Of a stretch of DNA of 64,000 bases, positions 53,976 to 64,000 are shown in pieces. Source of the stretch: Amia ocellicauda (lineage: Eukaryota > Chordata > Actinopteri > Amiiformes > Amiidae); the NCBI RefSeq assembly GCF_036373705.1, contig NC_089850.1, positions 21,993,256-22,057,255 of the forward strand, read 5' to 3'. The notes under the pieces were generated by a model, which was not told the origin of the DNA, made no database searches, and saw only the letters and a list, made by a program, of their open reading frames with translations. Made by a program: the position numbers and the translations under genes. How positions within the stretch are numbered: position 1 is the first letter of the stretch; every line of letters starts with the position of its first letter.

Positions 53976-56900
53976 CTACAGGTACATGCCGTTGATCAGG
54001 TAATCGGACTCCTCGGAGGTGATCGGCCGGGCTTTCTTCAGCTTTTGCCGGACCAGGCGCAGGCGACAGGCCACCATGAGCAGCAGCAGGGCAGTGATGG
54101 CCAGGCCCAGCGCGAGAGGCAACACAGCTCCTAGTGCAAACACACATTGGGGTAGAGGTCGTTCCATGACATCACTGACACCAATCTGGACTTGTTGGCA
54201 TGAACAGGATAGAATAGCTGTGTTATAAAAGCTAGGCGTTGGACTTTTACAGAACATGGGATTTTCTCTTATAAAACACCACACCAATGGGCTGGTATTA
54301 ATAAGCTTTAGAAACCTATGTTCTAGAAAAATGTAAAGCAAGACGGAAGCAACCTGAGATTAAAAAAATGTCTAGTCATAGGTAGGGTGTTGTGTTTTTC
54401 TTGTCTTTGAAACTGAATTGTAGTTGTTATCCTTCAGGCAACATTGAAGCAATTCACGGTAACTAATCTAAGAAACAACTGGGAAATCAACAGAAGCTGT
54501 AATTAATTAGAAAATAAGTCATATATATATTGGTGCATTTTAATTAATTGTTCCATTTAATGAAAATCAAACAGAAAGCTTGTACTCTACCTATAAAGCT
54601 GCACCTGAGAAATATATTAATACATATGGAGCACTGGCTCAAAAGGTCACAATGAAAAGTTACTGAAAAATGAATTACTACAAGCTGGATCATTGTAAAA
54701 AATATAATCATCATGGAACCTGTGTTCAAGACTTAATAACCCCAATGCTCTGTGCATTATTGTTATGGTTAAGTCACAAAAAAGCACCATTATAATAATA
54801 ATAATAATAATAGCTGGGTTATGATACAAATTCAATATCTAACTAAAATGAACTGGACATTTTCTTTAATGAAAAGAAGCGGCACTTGAGAGCTCCATTG
54901 CTCTATTAACCTATGAGCAAATGCACGTCATTTGTAGTAATACAATGACTAATTGAGATGATTAAGGTAAGGTAATGTGATAATTGTTCAATAAGTGGCT
55001 GAAACACAGGTTATAAATCCCAATTTTACAGCACTCTAATGGACCAGACAGCAATTTCCTGTTTAAACTATTGCTATGTTCTTTCTTTGCATGTATTGGC
55101 TTGGTATTCACATGCAAAGAACATTTGTTTATGTATACTAATGTCTTTATATAGTTAATGTAAGAATGATATATCAAAAGACATGCCAAACCTGACTCTG
55201 GAACGGGGTGTCCACCTGTGGCATGGTGGGGTTTGGACAAGGGGTCACCTTCACCTTGGTCCTCTGCAGTTTCTGCTCGAGCAGTGTTAGCTATTAGCAG
55301 GAGAGATGCTTTTTAAAAAAAAGGTTAAATAAATAACCACATCTAAATTATTAAACTACTTCTATCTTATATTCAGATATAAAGTGACAAAAAGAAAAAC
55401 TGAATAAAGATTATATTAAAATGTGTTTCATTAATAATTTAAACCCAAGACTGAGAACAGAATTTCATACATAAAAAATATATATATTTTAAACCGTGTT
55501 AGACAGTACCCTTGCAAATCCCTTTATATTAACATACTAAATTATTAGAGTCTTCCTTTTTCTGTATCCATGAACTTACGAGACTCAGATCTTGTTGTAG
55601 AGGAAGGGTCAGTGATGTTCTTTGGCATGGCTGTACCTAAAATGAAAACAAACACAGCGATTTCTTTGTATCCCCTTTTACATTATTTTAAATGTATTAT
55701 TGTTGATTTCACACTTACCGGAACCTTTGTTCCTTTACAGTACTCCGATTTGTATTTTAATCTAATATATATAATTAATAACAATCTAATATATATATAC
55801 ACATTGAGGGAAAAAAGTATCTGATCCCCTGCTGATTTTGTACGTTTGCCCACTGACAAAGAAATGATCAGTCTATCATTTTAATGGTAGGTGTATTTTA
55901 ACAGTGAGAGACAGAATAACAACAAACAAATCCAGAAAAATGCATTTCAAAAAAGTTATAAATTGTTTTGCATGTTAATGAGGGAAATAAGTATTTGATC
56001 CCCTATCAATCAGCAAGATTTCTGGCTCCCAGGTGTCTTTTATACAGGTAACGAGCTGAGATTAGGAGCACTCTCTTAAAGGGAGTGCTCCTAATCTCAG
56101 CTCGTTACCTGTATAAAAGACACCTGTCCACAGAAGCAATCAGTCAATCAGATTCCAAACTCTCCACCATGGCCAAGACCAAAGAGCTGTCCAAGGATGT
56201 CAGGGACAAGATTGTAGACCTACACAAGGCTGGAATGGGCTACAAGACCATCGCCAAGCAGCTTGGTGAGAAGGTGACAACAGTCGGTGCGATTATTCGC
56301 AAATGGAAGAAACACAAAATAACTGTCAGTCTCCCTCGGTCTGGGGCTCCATGCAAGATCTCACCTCGTGGAGTTTCAATGATCATGAGAACGGTGAGGA
56401 ATCAGCCCAGAACTACACGGGAGGATCTTGTTAATGATCTCAATGCAGCTGGGACCATAGTCACCAAGAAAACAATTGGTAACACACTACGCCGTGAAGG
56501 ACTGAAATCCTGCAAGGTCCCCCTGCTCAAGAAAGCACATGTACAGGCCTGTCTGAAGTTTGCCAATGAACATCTGAATGATTCAGAGGAGAACTGGGTG
56601 AAAGTGTTGTGGTCAGATGAGACCAAATTCGAGCTCTTTGGCATCAACTCAACTCACCATGTTTGGAGGAGGAGGAATGACCCCAAGAACACTATCCCCA
56701 CCGTCAAACATGGAGGTGGAAACATTATGCTTTGGGGGTGTTTTTCTGCTAAGGGGACAGGACAACTGCACCGCATCAAAGGGACGATGGACGGGGCCAT
56801 GTACTGTCAAATCTTGGGTGAGAACCTCCTTCCCTCAGCCAGGGCATTGAAAATGGGTCGTGGATGGGTATTCCAGCATGACAATGACCCAAAACACACA

Positions 56901-59900
56901 GCCAAGGCAACAAAGGAGTGGCTCAAGAAGCAGCACATTAAGGTCCTGGAGTGGCCTAGCCAGTCTCCACACCTTAATCCCATAGAAAATCTGTGGAGGG
57001 AGCTGAAGGTTCGAGTTGCCAAACGTCAGCCTCGAAACCTTAATGACTTGGAGAGGATCTGCAAAGAGGAGTGGGACAAAATCCCTCCTGAGATGTGTGC
57101 AAACCTGGTGGCCAACTACAAGAAACGTCTGACCTCTGTGATTGCCAACAAGGGTTTTGCCACCAAGTACTAAGTCGAAGGGGTCAAATACTTATTTCCC
57201 TCATTAACATGCAAATCAATTTTTAACTTTTTTGAAATGTGTTTTTCTGGATTTTTTTGTTGTTATTCTGTCTCTCACTGTTAAAATACACCTACCATTA
57301 AAATTATAGACTGATCATTTCTTTGTCAGTGGGCAAACGTACAAAATCAGCAGGGGATCAGATACTTTTTTCCCTCACTGTATATATACATACACCTAAG
57401 ACCTAAGATGGGACAGAGTCACCTTTCAGCAGGACAGCAGAGCAATGACCCCAAGCACACAGCCAAAGCAACACAGGAGTGGCTTTAAAACAACAAAAGT
57501 GAATGTCCTAGAGTGGCCCAGTCAAAGCCCAGACTTCGACAGAATCTAACAGAGCTTGAACATTGCACAATCCAGATGTGCAGAACTGACAGAGGCTGAC
57601 CCCAAGACCCACAGCTGTAATTGCTGCCAAAAGTGGTTCTACCAAGTATTGACTGGTGAATACTTGTCTAACAAATGTTTTTTGTTTTATGTTTTTCCAT
57701 TAACTGTTGTTTCACCATAAAATGTGTCTTGCCTCTTCAAAGTGTTGAGTAGGTTTTGAAAATCAGGGCAAAATATACATTTAAATGCATCAAAATGTCA
57801 GGTTGTAAAACAACAAAATGTATAAAAGTACATTTTACAGAATATAAGAATACAAATATATAAATTTAGTCAAATTCATGCAGAGTTGTTATTTAGCAGT
57901 TAAGCTATGTTATTTTAATAGTTGTGCCTTTACAAATAATCCTCATCTGTGGTAGCAAATAAAATAAACAAAATTGCAGTTAGGCAGAGCACAGGTAAGG
58001 TAAGTTGTGTATTTCATAAGGCTAGGGACCTGTACTTAGGACAGCTGCATAAAAAGCCAAGGGGGACTGATTCATATAATAACATTTTCTGCAGAAAATA
58101 TTGATTTACAAATGTTAAATCAGACTGTAGACCCCCCCCCCCAATAATCAGTTTTCATATACTGAGATACTGAGATAGATTACAAAGGGCAGAAACAACA
58201 GAATAAAAGAGCTCTCACACCTTGTTTTCTTATACATTCATTGATACAGTCTGTCTCCTGCAAGAAATTGTTCCCATTTCCTTTGCAGCCTCCATAGATG
58301 AAATGCTTGCAAATTCCAGCGGCCTCGTCAAAGTACCAGCGTGGGAAGAGGCCTTTGCACGGCCCAACAGCAGGAGGTGCCAAACAGTTGTCTGCAGACA
58401 TAAACATGACTTCAGCCTCTACAGGGACACAGATCTCTGTTTGGTGTCATTATGTCTAAATATGAAAAAGCAAACAGATCCATCTCATTCAAATTGGAGG
58501 ATCAGATAGCTAAAAACAAACAGGCACTGTTTTTAACCCTGCCCCCCCCTCCTTTCAGCAAGGCTCAGTATTTGTTTTTATGTGTTCCACCCCAGAGAGC
58601 CGCACACAGGCCAGCACAAAGGAGGTGGTCAGGTGAACCATACTTGTATCACCTATTAAACAGGATCCTTTTGTGTGAAACCCTCTTCAGTATCTGCATT
58701 TTCCCTGTTATCTTGCAGGCGTGTTCACTTCATTTCACAGCATTACATCAGCCTTGAGGGTCTCAATCTGATCTTATATGAAAATGTATAAAAATGAAAT
58801 TTGCTGAACAGATACAAAATTATTAACATAATCATGCCAGCTTAGCCTTCAATTTTCTTCCTTCAGGACAGAAGTCAATTCCCTTAACATATAAATAACA
58901 TGTTATTTAATTTAAAATAGATTTAATGCTTCCCATACTTCAGAAAATGTGACTCATAACTGAAACACATTCTTTGGTCTTCTATCTTTTATGAAAATAA
59001 TGAATAAAATCTCAATATGCTTTCAGTGAAAACAGCACAATGAAACAACTGATTGCTGCTTGACAGAGTATAAGAATAAAAATGCTGTCTCTACAATGAC
59101 ACTATTTTATACTGGGCAAGCAGGTTTTCGGTGCTTCCCAGTATCAATGCTGTGGCTAGACTACAAGGAATGCAGCTATTGTTTACTGAGTTACTGTTCA
59201 TAATCTTTACTGAGTTACTGTTCATAATCTATGTTAAACAGATGTGAGGGAATTTAACATTATAGAAACCAGACTGAAACTATGAAATAAAAAAACACCT
59301 ATGTGATTTATATTTTGTTCTTAGTGTTGTTATTTATGATCATGTTGTTGTCCATATTTTCACAAGCATCTGCTATGTAATTGTTATTTTGGTTTTACTT
59401 TCAACCAATAGAACAGTGGTTTTCCACCATGGTCCTGGGTGCCCACTGCTGGCTAACAAGGACAGCAATACTAGTTTCACACATACAGAACTGTAGTTTT
59501 CCTTTAACAACAGTGACACCTCACACCTGCTATGTATGTCTTTGAGGACACCCCCACGACTGCAGTACCTGAGATGTGTCTGCCTCCCTCGGTCTGCCCA
59601 TGAGGCAGGGGGAGGCTCTCTCCTCTGTCATAGGAATGGATGGGCGTCTTCAGCTCCACCATGGTCTTCTTGGCTTCGCCAAGCAACATCACCCTGTCCT
59701 CTCCATCCTCAGTGTGGGCCTCAATCCTCAGCTGGCTGGGGACGCCCGAAGAGTGAGTGACAGCTTTACGACTCCCGTCAACTGGAGGATCGAGAGCTAA
59801 ATTAGAGGAGCAGTTTGCATGCACACTAAATCTTATGAAAAAAATATGATTCTGTCTTCTGTTCACATAAGTTAATAAAATATTCAATTATTTTAATCAC

Positions 59901-61132
59901 AAATGTTTGGGCAAGGCTTTTCTAACAAGGAAGAAAAGCAAAAAACAAAGCAAGGGAAGGACACAGTAACATTTCTTTTGACTGGCATTGCACACTATGC
60001 AGGAGCAGTACTCACAGCTTTGGCAGAAGGCTTCGTCAGACCTATCTGGACATTGCTGTTTCCCGTCGCACGCATATGTAATGTCAATACAACAGCCGTC
60101 GTCGCACATGAACTGGTATCGGGAGCAGTGGCCTGTACAGACTGCAGATAGTGGAAACGTTTGTTGCTGTAGTGCTTGTTTACTTTTACACAAATGGGTA
60201 TCTTACAGAGCACAGTTCAGTTTTAGATTTTTTGAATATAGACTTAAAGACGGCATCCTCCAGAATCACTCCCATTCTACAGTAATAAACGAATTCCTCG
60301 CCTTACCAGCTTCATTTAACAGTGAATAAGGCATGAGCTCTTGCTCCTTGGAACATTATTTAATTGTATATATTTTTCCCCATCAAGATAGAGCAGAGTG
60401 CATCAGTATGAAGGCATTATTAAAACTAATAAATACATATTTAATCTAAAAGCATTTTTAAGATGAACGCTGCTTTACAACTTTTTAATATTTTGAAGGG
60501 GACATATTTTTATTTTTATTTCAAACATACTAGCAGCCAACCTGTACACAGACAAAGATAAGCATGTATCATGTATCTAACCATATGGTTTTTTTTGGAG
60601 ATGGAGAATGAAACAGTATTTACATTTCTAAAAGCCATCTGTTCACTTCAGCATATTTATTATCACAGAGAAAAGTTAGGCACAGAAAACGAAGGACAGC
60701 AATACAAAGAGAGATATATGCAAAAGAGATATATAAACAAAGATATTTATAAAACAAATGTTTTGCAGGTCTCGGAGGTGTAATATTTATTGAATTAGAT
60801 TAATGCAAGCTCAACTTAATTTAATCAAAACAAAATAACCAATAAATACATAAATGCCTACGTGAAACTTTTTTTTTTTTTTATCAGTCACTGCGATTTT
60901 GTGTGAAATGTAATGAAAGGATCCTCACGGATGTTTCTGATGTTGTGTATTTCAGAGGGATGTTAAATTACAGGGAGAAAGGCATCGTACCTTCTGCTTG
61001 GTGCTCAGGTGCAATAACAGTGACAGTGACATTGTCTGAACTCTTCTGCCCGTCCGTATCAGTGACAGTCATCTGGAAAAGGTAAGTTCCCTCCTGTAGA
61101 CCACTCAGCTTCAGAACCCCAGGCTGGGTAAC
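53976..61132 (-). CDS. lrp11: LDL receptor-related protein 11, 3' seven exons, partial
   Basis: Type I membrane protein with extracellular modules, of poorly defined function. Exons in transcript order: 60991-61132, 60016-60141, 59569-59796, 58221-58391, 55580-55636, 55192-55290 and 53976-54130. All are in phase. They encode the second half of a PKD domain ([20 protein letters not shown]), an LDLa module ([16 protein letters not shown] ... [10 protein letters not shown]), a linker, a complete Kunitz domain, a Thr/Ser/Pro-rich stalk, one transmembrane helix ([20 protein letters not shown]) and a tail ending [11 protein letters not shown]. The tail is nearly identical to human LRP11, which secures the identity. 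The signal peptide, MANSC domain and start of the PKD domain lie beyond the right edge. The intron between the Kunitz exon and the next carries Tc1 elements. Confidence 0.93.
56030..56126. repeat. Near-perfect hairpin upstream of the Tc1 transposase
   Basis: Two arms of about 47 bp, starting CAGGTGTCTTTTATACAGGT and mirrored at 56080-56126, with one visible mismatch and almost no loop. It lies between the inner direct repeat and the transposase start. The right arm ends about 43 bp before the ATG and includes TATAAAA. Confidence 0.93.
56169..57173 (+). CDS. Tc1-family DD34E transposase, complete open frame
   Basis: Cut-and-paste transposase of 334 residues. The start at 56169 ([10 protein letters not shown]) has a CCACCATGG Kozak context and is the family start. 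The longer frame from 56085 reads through the hairpin and is not favoured. An N-terminal paired helix-turn-helix region includes [14 protein letters not shown] and a GRPR-like SLPRSGAP. The catalytic triad is complete: D150 ([11 protein letters not shown]), D238 (FQHDNDPKH) and E273 (LNPIENLW), with 34 residues between the last two. The [19 protein letters not shown] block is present. One departure from the common family form is His in SQSPHLNP, where Asp is usual. No stop or frameshift is seen, so it may be recently active. Confidence 0.93.
   Translation: MAKTKELSKDVRDKIVDLHKAGMGYKTIAKQLGEKVTTVGAIIRKWKKHKITVSLPRSGAPCKISPRGVSMIMRTVRNQPRTTREDLVNDLNAAGTIVTKKTIGNTLRREGLKSCKVPLLKKAHVQACLKFANEHLNDSEENWVKVLWSDETKFELFGINSTHHVWRRRNDPKNTIPTVKHGGGNIMLWGCFSAKGTGQLHRIKGTMDGAMYCQILGENLLPSARALKMGRGWVFQHDNDPKHTAKATKEWLKKQHIKVLEWPSQSPHLNPIENLWRELKVRVAKRQPRNLNDLERICKEEWDKIPPEMCANLVANYKKRLTSVIANKGFATKY
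57400..57830 (+). pseudogene. Degenerate 3' half of an older Tc1-like element
   Basis: The stretch retains fragments equivalent to [14 protein letters not shown] and [10 protein letters not shown], separated by frame changes and stops. It ends with GTCAGGTTGTAAAACAACAA, similar to a Tc1 terminal repeat of another family. It lies directly after the intact element but shows no matching left half on the other side. Confidence 0.75.
59182..59229. repeat. Two-copy 24 bp tandem repeat
   Basis: Unit TTTACTGAGTTACTGTTCAT plus AATC, present twice without gap, in the LRP11 intron between the Kunitz exon and the linker exon. Confidence 0.95.
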
Positions 61133-62780
61133 CTGGTTGGACATAAAACAAAACATTAATGACAGGCTGAATTCAGGGGATTGCTGAATTCAAATAAAAT
61201 AAATGTAAGACATGTGCGTATATGGTGTATACCCACTTATCTGAGTGGATATATATTGTCTACTTAATTTGCTCAGTGGGATTGCTGACACACTTTCATG
61301 ACATCTGTTAGAAATAATCTCTCTCACAAGTGAGGCAATCCTGCAGACCTGTGGGTCAATTGCATGCTATAATCATTCAGCATTTCCCCCTTACGAAATA
61401 CCACTGGAACAGCAAGAATAAAATAATGGCGAGTGTTTCATTATATATTTGGAAGTGTGGGTGGAGTTTGACCTATAAATCAATTTCTTCAATATTTTGG
61501 TAATATCAACATGACAGAACATGCTTCAAATACAAATCATGATAGCATATCTATTATCATAATTGGTGTAAAAACATAAAAAAGCTTTTATTTAAGTTTG
61601 GCTTTTGAAAATGTGTGTTTGCTCATTATACTTTCAGATATAGGGCATAAATATACATTAGAATGTAATTATGATTACATAATCAAAGTTATTCATGTAA
61701 AATGATTTATTTGAGTTTTTTTATTGATTCTGTAGGTCTGTGTGTCATAACCTGAATAAACGAATTGAGTTGCATGATTGTATCTTGTTTAGCTTGGTTG
61801 AGGTTACAATGTAATGTGACTTACCGCAATGTATTTTTCACAACTGTGAAAACCACGTATTCAGAAATGAAGTGTTAAATGTCAGTACAGTATGCCTTCA
61901 GTGAATTTCAATGCTGTGCATATATCTTGCAATAAAGAGAGAAAATGTCCTCTATTACCCTCTCTGAATACTAAAATATCCTCCCCATCCTCTCACACCT
62001 TAAGCCTCACAGCCTACATTGCTGCTTTGATCCATATAGTATACCCACTTACGATTTTACCACAACACCACTGATGCTAATAAGTGAAAGCCCAGGTTAT
62101 CTGTGCAGTGAGTTCAGTGTACTGGTGATTTTGCTTAAAGCACATTCAGTTTTATATCCTGTAAGGGGGAAACAAAATCTTAAAATGTATGACTCCATGT
62201 TGGTAATTAACCATATGAGAGAATGAGTCAGAATTGTTCACTCTTCCGCTTATGACAAACTACTGCTAAAACAAGGCTTTTGTGGACTTTGTAAAGCTGA
62301 TTTTCAGGGAGAAGAAAGAGTTTGAGTGTAATCTGACCATGATTAAATGTCTGCTGGGTCAGGAGGTCATGCCAAGTAGAAATCCAATTCCAGCTACTTA
62401 AATGTGATTCCCTGGAGGTCAAGAGTACTGTGTAAAGTGTAAACATGTTTTAAAATGAATCCTTAAACCAATGTTTTATTACTATACAGTTAACATGCAC
62501 AGTTAGGTATGACTGTTCTGAATGTCTTTTTGTGTAACAAACTTAATGTGAACATTTGATATTTGATCACTGTACAGAGGATGGGGAAGATGGTTCCTGG
62601 ACTAAATTCAATACACCACATACTGAATCTCAGTTTGACAGAACAATGCTACCCAGGAAGCAATTTCATAGGGCCGGGGACCCCAACCAGTTGATCGCGA
62701 GCTACCAGTCGATCGCAGGACCTCTCTGAGGGGCTCGCCGAACAATTTAGAAAATACAAGCAAAATAGCGGCGCATATAG
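61133..62780. other. lrp11 intron, no exon seen
   Basis: The first half of the PKD domain should be encoded upstream, but no exon matching it is visible here. Near the right end (about 62672-62755), GGGGACCCCAACCAGTTGAT with CGCGAGCTACCAGTCGATCG resembles the end of a hAT-type repeat common in fish, without a matching partner in the window. Confidence 0.4.
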
Positions 62781-63846
62781 TACACTACCAGTCAAAAGTT
62801 TTAGAACACCTCCATTTTTCCATTTATTATTGACATTTACGCAGTTTAATGTCTCAATGTACTCTGAAATTAAAGCATGGAACAAATAAACAATTGGAAA
62901 TAAAAAATGTTTTGTTTAACATAATTTAACCCCTAAAGCTGACAAACCCCTCTGGTACCCTTAAAAAGGCACCAAATCCATGTGCTTCTCTTTAATCCCA
63001 TGTGTGCTCTTCACTGTGGTGTTGTTTGCCAAGTGTTTGGTATCCCATGAAAGCTGAGACTCTGATGTGAAAAATATGTTTTTTTCACCCTGCATTTACA
63101 CCCCCTCCGCATTCTGAAATGGGGGGTGGGGGGATACTTGGTCTGAGTAGGAATACAAAATCTCAAATAATATTGACATATTCTGGAACCAGACAGACTA
63201 CTGATCAAAACAAGACATCCACGTTTTGGTAGAAGCAACACACACCCGTAGAGAGCTCAAAATATCAAGATGGAAAACTCTGTTTACAGTGTACTAATAC
63301 ACAATGATTTTACATAACTGGATCTGAACTTCTCTGTGTTTGATAGAACATCAAATAATATATACTGGATAAATCATTAGGTTGTTCTGTACAAAACAAG
63401 CCTATTTACGAAGAAATCTGATCGAAACTGAGTGATCTGTGACCGTCTGAATGAGACCCCCCCGGAGCAGACTGTGTGTTTACCCCCCGGGCTCTGAATG
63501 ATGGCGGGCGGAAACTTTAAAGCGGATGTGTTTGAGAATGAAACGCGCTGGTAGCCAAGAGAATAAGCTTTCAAACGATGTGTGCATTGTAGGAATACAG
63601 TGTAACTTATATGCACAGGAGCTGCGTGTAACACTGCCAAATAATGCTTAAGAGGGTGTAGTAACAGTATATAACTCTGAAATATACATTATGTTTCAGT
63701 GTTTGGTAAACTAAACTATTTTTTTAACCTCTGGCCGTTTACCACTTACCTTTGTACCATTTCAGGTTATTCACTGGACTTGAACTGCTTCAATTTCAAT
63801 AAAAAATTGAAGAATGGGGGTGTTCTAAAACTAAAACGGCAGTGTA
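62781..63846. mobile_element. Non-autonomous Tc1/mariner-like element
   Basis: The left end TACACTACCAGTCAAAAGTT with TTAGAACACCTCCATTTTTC is mirrored imperfectly at the right end (GGGGGTGTTCTAAAACTAAA then ACGGCAGTGTA). Both ends close on TA. The inner 900 bp show no transposase in any frame, so this is an internally replaced or deleted copy that would need a transposase in trans. It probably landed in or beside the hAT-like end to its left. Confidence 0.75.
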
Positions 63847-64000
63847 AGTGTTTATGTTTATTTATTTTTTATGGAGTCCACTGAAAAATGATATTTATTC
63901 TCTGCCTGGTTGCTCTGCGATAACTGATGGCATAAACAATGGTAATTCTTTTATTTTGGTTATCAGTTTTAAAAATCTTATCTTTGTATTGCATATGCTT

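Larger units (their letters stand above)
55798..57382 (+). mobile_element. Near-intact Tc1-like transposon with IR/DR ends
   Basis: About 1.58 kb, with inverted repeats of roughly 210 bp (about 55798-56010 and 57173-57382). By eye they differ at only about eight places. Each arm carries two direct repeats of a GAGGGAAAtAAGTATtTGATCCCC-type site. These are outer 55806-55831, inner 55980-56004, inner right 57180-57202 and outer right 57351-57376, the IR/DR layout known from Sleeping Beauty-type elements. It sits in a TA-rich stretch in an LRP11 intron, antisense to that gene, and encloses an unbroken transposase gene. Confidence 0.95.

Noticed and set aside
56085-56168. N-terminal extension of the Tc1 transposase to 56085
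   Set aside because: This part reads through the hairpin arm. The family start with good Kozak context is at 56169.

Overview
The window is vertebrate nuclear DNA, most likely from a ray-finned fish. All the genes have GT-AG introns and encode proteins close to their human counterparts. The introns and spacers carry fish-type repeats: Tc1-like transposons, a tRNA-derived SINE with intact A and B boxes, and L2-like tails of the CCTGGATAAGGGCGTCTGCC type. Those tails made me think of a non-teleost such as a sturgeon, gar or bowfin, but that is an impression, not a proof.

Seven protein-coding genes lie in the order PPIL4(-, 5' part) - GINM1(+) - KATNA1(-) - LATS1(-) - NUP43(-) - PCMT1(+) - LRP11(-, 3' part). 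From memory this is the gene order of human 6q25.1, so this is a conserved syntenic block. I rebuilt every coding exon by hand from splice sites and reading-frame phase. The five complete genes give uninterrupted proteins of 352 (GINM1), 486 (KATNA1), 1144 (LATS1), 372 (NUP43) and 269 (PCMT1) residues.

Layout: 1-3873 PPIL4 exons 1-7, with a small Tc1-type MITE at the far left. 3874-5085 is a head-to-head promoter region. 5086-12773 is GINM1, with a decayed 1.5 kb Tc1 element in its last intron. 12774-14785 holds the convergent 3' ends. 14786-22024 is KATNA1 and 26052-36340 is LATS1, including a non-coding first exon. 37205-41286 is NUP43, followed by a head-to-head spacer and then PCMT1 at 42407-50524. 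53976-61132 is the 3' part of LRP11, with a Tc1 element carrying a complete transposase frame in one intron. 61133-64000 is intron with a non-autonomous Tc1/mariner-like element.

The genes are unrelated in function: spliceosomal isomerase, membrane glycoprotein, microtubule severing, Hippo kinase, nucleoporin, protein repair and a LDL-receptor-like membrane protein. They form no operon or pathway. The points most worth a second look are the Kunitz inhibitor domain in LRP11, the conserved RWK/RDEL alternative C-termini of PCMT1, a duplicated motif in the GINM1 ectodomain, and the nearly intact Tc1 element. I found no evidence of an undescribed multi-gene system.
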